Part shown: positions 61,768 to 64,000 of the stretch, in pieces
Layout: each line of letters starts with the position of its first letter
How positions within the stretch are numbered: position 1 is the first letter of the stretch
Source of the DNA: Phenylobacterium sp.
Lineage (GTDB): Bacteria; Pseudomonadota; Alphaproteobacteria; Caulobacterales; Caulobacteraceae
Direction: 5' to 3'
DNA length: 64,000 nt
Assembly (NCBI GenBank): GCA_004799545.1
Contig: SSMU01000005.1
Coordinates: 1 to 64,000, forward strand
Position numbers and translations under genes: made by a program
Notes under the pieces: generated by a model
Seen by the model: the letters and a program-made list of their open reading frames with translations, nothing else
What the model was told of the DNA's origin: nothing
The model's database searches: none

Positions 61768-62439
61768 ATGGCCTTCAGCCAGGTTGACCCTTCGCGTCTG
61801 GAAGGTGACGCCCTTACACGTTGGTATCTCCGGTCTCCGGACGAGATTGAGCAGGAACGACAAGCCGCACAGGCGCAGCGGTACGACGCATTCTTCGGCG
61901 CGGACCAGCCGACATCTCAATCGCTTGATGCGGCTGATCAAGGCCCGTCCGCCGTTGCCCCGAGCGCACAGGCGGGCCAGCCTGATCTCTTGTGGGTCGC
62001 CAGCGGTCCCAATCGTTGGAGTAGCCGGCCGACGCCTTCGTCTGAATTTAGTTCAGACAAGAGTTGGAACCTGAACGGAACCACCTCGCCCGAAGCCTCG
62101 GACAAAGGTGCGAACCAGCAGGTCGCGGCGAACAACTGGTTTTGTGCTGCGTGTCACGGCACAGGCACCGCACAGCCACCTCCACCGCCGGCTATGGCGA
62201 ATCCCCCGGACTGGCCCCGTTGGACTCCGGGACCGAACCTGACGCTTCGGAAGCCTTCAAAGCCTCACCCGCCCCAATGCGCACAGCAGAATATGAACGA
62301 CTCGCGGATATGCAGCCGGGAACCCGGCGACGCCTGGAAGTCAGTTTGTCTTGAGAGTGCATCCGAGCGGGAAGGCCATTGCATTGCCTCCGACGGCGAG
62401 GTCGGATGGCCGCCGCTTCAAACCCACGACAGCCGGTAA
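61768..62439 (+). CDS. SOS-linked hypothetical protein
   Basis: About 223 residues, preceded by AAAGGAAG. The first 45 residues (RLEGDALTRWYLRSPDEIEQ, ERQAAQAQRYDAFFG) are a conserved-looking helical module; the rest is Ser/Pro/Gly-rich, low-complexity, with a CAACHG Cys pair and many further cysteines. No enzyme fold is recognised. I have the impression that the N-terminal module occurs in other alphaproteobacterial hypothetical proteins, some with variable C-termini, but cannot check. Stop is 2 bp before the next ATG. Confidence 0.6.
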   Translation: MAFSQVDPSRLEGDALTRWYLRSPDEIEQERQAAQAQRYDAFFGADQPTSQSLDAADQGPSAVAPSAQAGQPDLLWVASGPNRWSSRPTPSSEFSSDKSWNLNGTTSPEASDKGANQQVAANNWFCAACHGTGTAQPPPPPAMANPPDWPRWTPGPNLTLRKPSKPHPPQCAQQNMNDSRICSREPGDAWKSVCLESASEREGHCIASDGEVGWPPLQTHDSR

Positions 62440-62441
62440 CA

Positions 62442-62762
62442 ATGGAAATCGCGGCGGTAGAACTCGATCTTTCCTATACCGCCGCGAAGGTGGTCGTCCG
62501 GCTGTTCGCTCCCGAATTGGATGCGCAGCAAGGGACTTGGTCCTGCAGGTTCGAGATCGGCGAGCCAGTCAATGTGACGCGCGAAATATACGGCGTCTCA
62601 AGCCTGCAGGCCCTCTTCCTCGCCGCCAAAACGCTCTCCGTCTACCTGTACGGCTCGGACCTCTATAAGAATGGCGAGCTTGGAATTTATGGGCAGTTCG
62701 GGGGGAGCCTCTCCATCCCGGCGCCCCAGGTGCTGTTAGAGTCGGCGCCCTACCCCTTCTGA
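62442..62762 (+). CDS. DUF6968-like protein
   Basis: About 106 residues; start ATG at 62442. IAAVELDLSYTAAKVVVRLF, GTWSCRFEIGEPVN, YGVSSLQALFLAAKTLSVYL suit the DUF6968 family of small proteins of unknown function. Translationally close to the upstream gene, which suggests a pair (perhaps toxin and immunity, unproven). Confidence 0.65.
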   Translation: MEIAAVELDLSYTAAKVVVRLFAPELDAQQGTWSCRFEIGEPVNVTREIYGVSSLQALFLAAKTLSVYLYGSDLYKNGELGIYGQFGGSLSIPAPQVLLESAPYPF

Positions 62763-62804
62763 CAAGGTGCGTCAGCGAGACCAGTCGCCTCCTGACTGCG
62801 CCCA

Positions 62805-62824
62805 CGACCATTCATTCCCCCTGC
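62805..62824 (+). other. attR-like site: 20-bp direct repeat of tRNA-Pro end
   Basis: Identical to 32886-32905 over 20 bp, including the CGACCA of the tRNA end. Upstream sequence (CTGCGCCCACGACCA) also vaguely resembles the tRNA acceptor arm. It marks the probable right end of a ~30-kb island. Confidence 0.6.
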
Positions 62825-62945
62825 TGACGGGGGTGAATTCCCGCCCCGCGAATAGACGCGACAAGTCCGCCCCTTAGGCGGACGGACGCCCTCGCGAGCT
62901 GGTCTCCGAAGCGCTCGTGCAGGTGGCGATGGCGCGTTCTCGCGG
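62810..62945 (+). repeat. island-end repeat, copy 2
   Basis: Diverged copy of 32892-33020 with the hairpin in the form CCCCC-TGCTGAC-GGGGG. Shared blocks include GGTGAATTCCCGCCCCGCG-like sequence and GTCCGCCCCTTAGGCG. It precedes the SOS-box endonuclease gene. Confidence 0.65.
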
Positions 62946-62957
62946 CCGGTTTTCAAA

Positions 62958-62972
62958 GTTCCCTATTTGTTC
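62958..62972 (+). promoter_or_regulatory. LexA (SOS) box, GTTC-N7-GTTC
   Basis: GTTC-CCTATTT-GTTC, 12 bp upstream of the endonuclease III-like ATG. The right half is part of a palindrome GTTCTAGAAC (62969-62978). There is no ribosome site between box and ATG, so the message may be leaderless. Confidence 0.7.
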
Positions 62973-62984
62973 TAGAACTTCCTC

Positions 62985-63758
62985 ATGCAGGCGACGTTGG
63001 ACTTCGGGGCGGTGGGCGACCTTCGGGAGGTGCGGGACCGTCTACACAACTTCTTTGGCGACCTTGAACCGCCGCCGCGCCGGACGCCGATGCAGCAGTT
63101 GGTGAAGTCGCTGATCAGCAACAGGACCTATGACCGGGTGTCGGTCGGCGCCTTTGAGCGGCTGATGGCCGATGGCGCGAACTGGGACGTCCTGGCGCAG
63201 GCTCCGGCACGGGACCTGGAGGCGCGCATCTTCGATGTCGAGTTCGCCGATCGCAAGGCGGCCCACCTGACGGCCACACTGGCTATTCTTAGCCGAATCC
63301 GGCCCTCCTTTGACCTCGACTTCCTGAGCGCCCAGCCGATGGACGCCGCCCTCGCCTGGCTGGAACGCCTGCCTGGAGTCGGGCGCAAGGTTGCGGCCTC
63401 CGTGCTCAACTTCAGCACACTGCAGCGCCCAGCCCTGGTGATCGACACCCATCTGAAGCGAGTGCTGAGCCGCCTGGGTTTCGTCAGCGGCACGGCCGAC
63501 ACGACGCGAATGTATGAAACGATGATGCAGGCCGCGGATGGGTGGTCCGCGACCGAGCTCACGGAGCTGCATGTCTGGCTGAAACGGCTCGGCCAAACCC
63601 ATTGCCGACCCCACGGGTCAGATTGCTGCGCCTGCCCGCTCCATAGTCGCTGTCCCGCACGGACGGCGGCGCTTCAGGTGAAGGCGACACCTCTTCGCGC
63701 TAGCCCACGGCCATTCATGCCCCGGCTGGCGGGGCTGACTTCTTCGCCCGCAGATTGA
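62985..63758 (+). CDS. endonuclease III-like DNA glycosylase/AP lyase
   Basis: About 257 residues. The helix-hairpin-helix is LERLPGVGRKVAASVL with the catalytic Lys, followed by VIDTHLKRVL with the catalytic Asp (about 153). The iron-sulfur motif C-x6-C-x2-C-x5-C is intact in CRPHGSDCCACPLHSRC (about 207-223). It removes oxidised pyrimidines or related lesions. It differs from housekeeping Nth by its N-terminus (DLREVRDRLHNFFGDLEPPP). The C-terminal tail is encoded by a third copy of the island-end repeat. SOS control is predicted from the LexA box. Confidence 0.85.
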   Translation: MQATLDFGAVGDLREVRDRLHNFFGDLEPPPRRTPMQQLVKSLISNRTYDRVSVGAFERLMADGANWDVLAQAPARDLEARIFDVEFADRKAAHLTATLAILSRIRPSFDLDFLSAQPMDAALAWLERLPGVGRKVAASVLNFSTLQRPALVIDTHLKRVLSRLGFVSGTADTTRMYETMMQAADGWSATELTELHVWLKRLGQTHCRPHGSDCCACPLHSRCPARTAALQVKATPLRASPRPFMPRLAGLTSSPAD

Positions 63759-63765
63759 CCTGAGA
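63702..63765 (+). repeat. island-end repeat, copy 3 (short, diverged)
   Basis: CCCACGGCCATTCATGCCCC corresponds to CCCACGACCATTCATTCCCC of copy 2, followed by hairpin CCCCG-GCTGG-CGGGG and GACTTCTTCGCCCGCAGATT. It overlaps the last 19 codons of the endonuclease gene. Confidence 0.55.
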
Positions 63766-63775
63766 CGTCGGCCGA

Positions 63776-64000
63776 TCAGGCAGGCTGGAGGCCGGGAACC
63801 GGGGGCGAACCGGCCGGGTAGCGCGCGCCGACGGTCGACCCCACCGGGAACGCCGCTTCGAGCTCCGCGACCGACCCGGCGTCGAGATCGAGATCGCCCG
63901 CGGCCCAGTTGGCTTCCAGGTGGGCGATGTGCCGGGTGCCGGGGATCGGGACGACGCCCTTCGACAGCACCCAGGCCAGGCTCACCTGCGCGACCGTGAC
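63776..64000 (-). CDS. aldo/keto reductase, 3' part
   Basis: The last 74 codons lie in the window; the gene continues beyond 64000. QVSLAWVLSKGVVPIPGTRH and a following LEANWAAGDLDLDAGSVAEL are the C-terminal NADP-binding segment of aldo/keto reductases. Substrate unknown. It ends 17 bp from the convergent endonuclease gene. Confidence 0.85.
   Translation of the reverse strand, partial: VTVAQVSLAWVLSKGVVPIPGTRHIAHLEANWAAGDLDLDAGSVAELEAAFPVGSTVGARYPAGSPPVPGLQPA

Noticed and set aside
33000..63000. CRISPR array or insertion sequence in the island
   Set aside because: No regularly spaced direct repeats, no transposase with DDE motif and no terminal inverted repeats with target duplications were seen.

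Overview
The window is high-G+C DNA of an alphaproteobacterium, most likely Caulobacterales (Caulobacter/Phenylobacterium type). The evidence is gene content: a DivJ-like histidine kinase, a PAS_5 (MopJ-type) protein, MucR, SufE, DUF1491 and alphaproteobacterial LexA boxes (GTTC-N7-GTTC). These family calls come from reading the protein sequences; no database search was run.

Region 1, about 1-32.8 kb, looks like ordinary chromosome. It holds the start of an SOS-box gene, a PepSY-type membrane protein, an AIM24-family protein, an M20 peptidase, the ABC-F ATPase Uup, and a NitT/TauT-type ABC transporter operon behind a leader that looks like a structured RNA. Next come prfC, an ATP-dependent DNA ligase, a TPR/glycosyltransferase-like protein, two divergent histidine kinases, sufE, a PAS_5 gene, mucR, an acyl-CoA/hydrolase/TetR/MaoC group, oligopeptidase B with a GNAT, small enzymes, two L,D-transpeptidases, tRNA-Gln and tRNA-Pro. 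Two inverted copies of a ~120-bp palindromic repeat lie near 3.0 and 10.3 kb.

Region 2, about 32.9-62.8 kb, is a defence-rich genomic island. It starts exactly at the 3' end of tRNA-Pro and is bracketed by a 20-bp direct repeat (32886-32905 and 62805-62824). A serine recombinase + DUF2924 + DUF3489 module is at the tRNA end, followed by a ParB-fused DNA methyltransferase and a DUF5681 gene. Next are a restriction-modification C-protein with a GACT-N3-AGTC operator and a PD-(D/E)xK-like protein. The core is a 13-gene minus-strand block (54.2 down to 40.9 kb): Vsr, a 5-cytosine methyltransferase, DUF262 and a HEPN protein; then an unusual palindromic operator; then a tightly overlapping cluster of nine genes with four P-loop ATPases (two BrxD-like, one HerA-like, one further AAA-type), a one-motif PLD nuclease, three proteins I do not recognise, and an HNH nuclease. 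I cannot match this cluster to a named system and consider it the best candidate for something undescribed. The rest of the island carries a RES-Xre toxin-antitoxin pair with tandem operators, an HNH gene divergent from a 1,644-residue NACHT/STAND protein, and a two-gene operon under a LexA box and a good sigma-70 promoter.

Region 3, 62.8-64 kb, has an SOS-box endonuclease III-like gene lying between two copies of the island-end repeat, and the 3' part of an aldo/keto reductase gene.

The working picture is a tRNA-Pro integrated island that combines DNA modification, several nucleases, NTP-driven sensors and SOS-linked genes. The function of the core operon is inference only.
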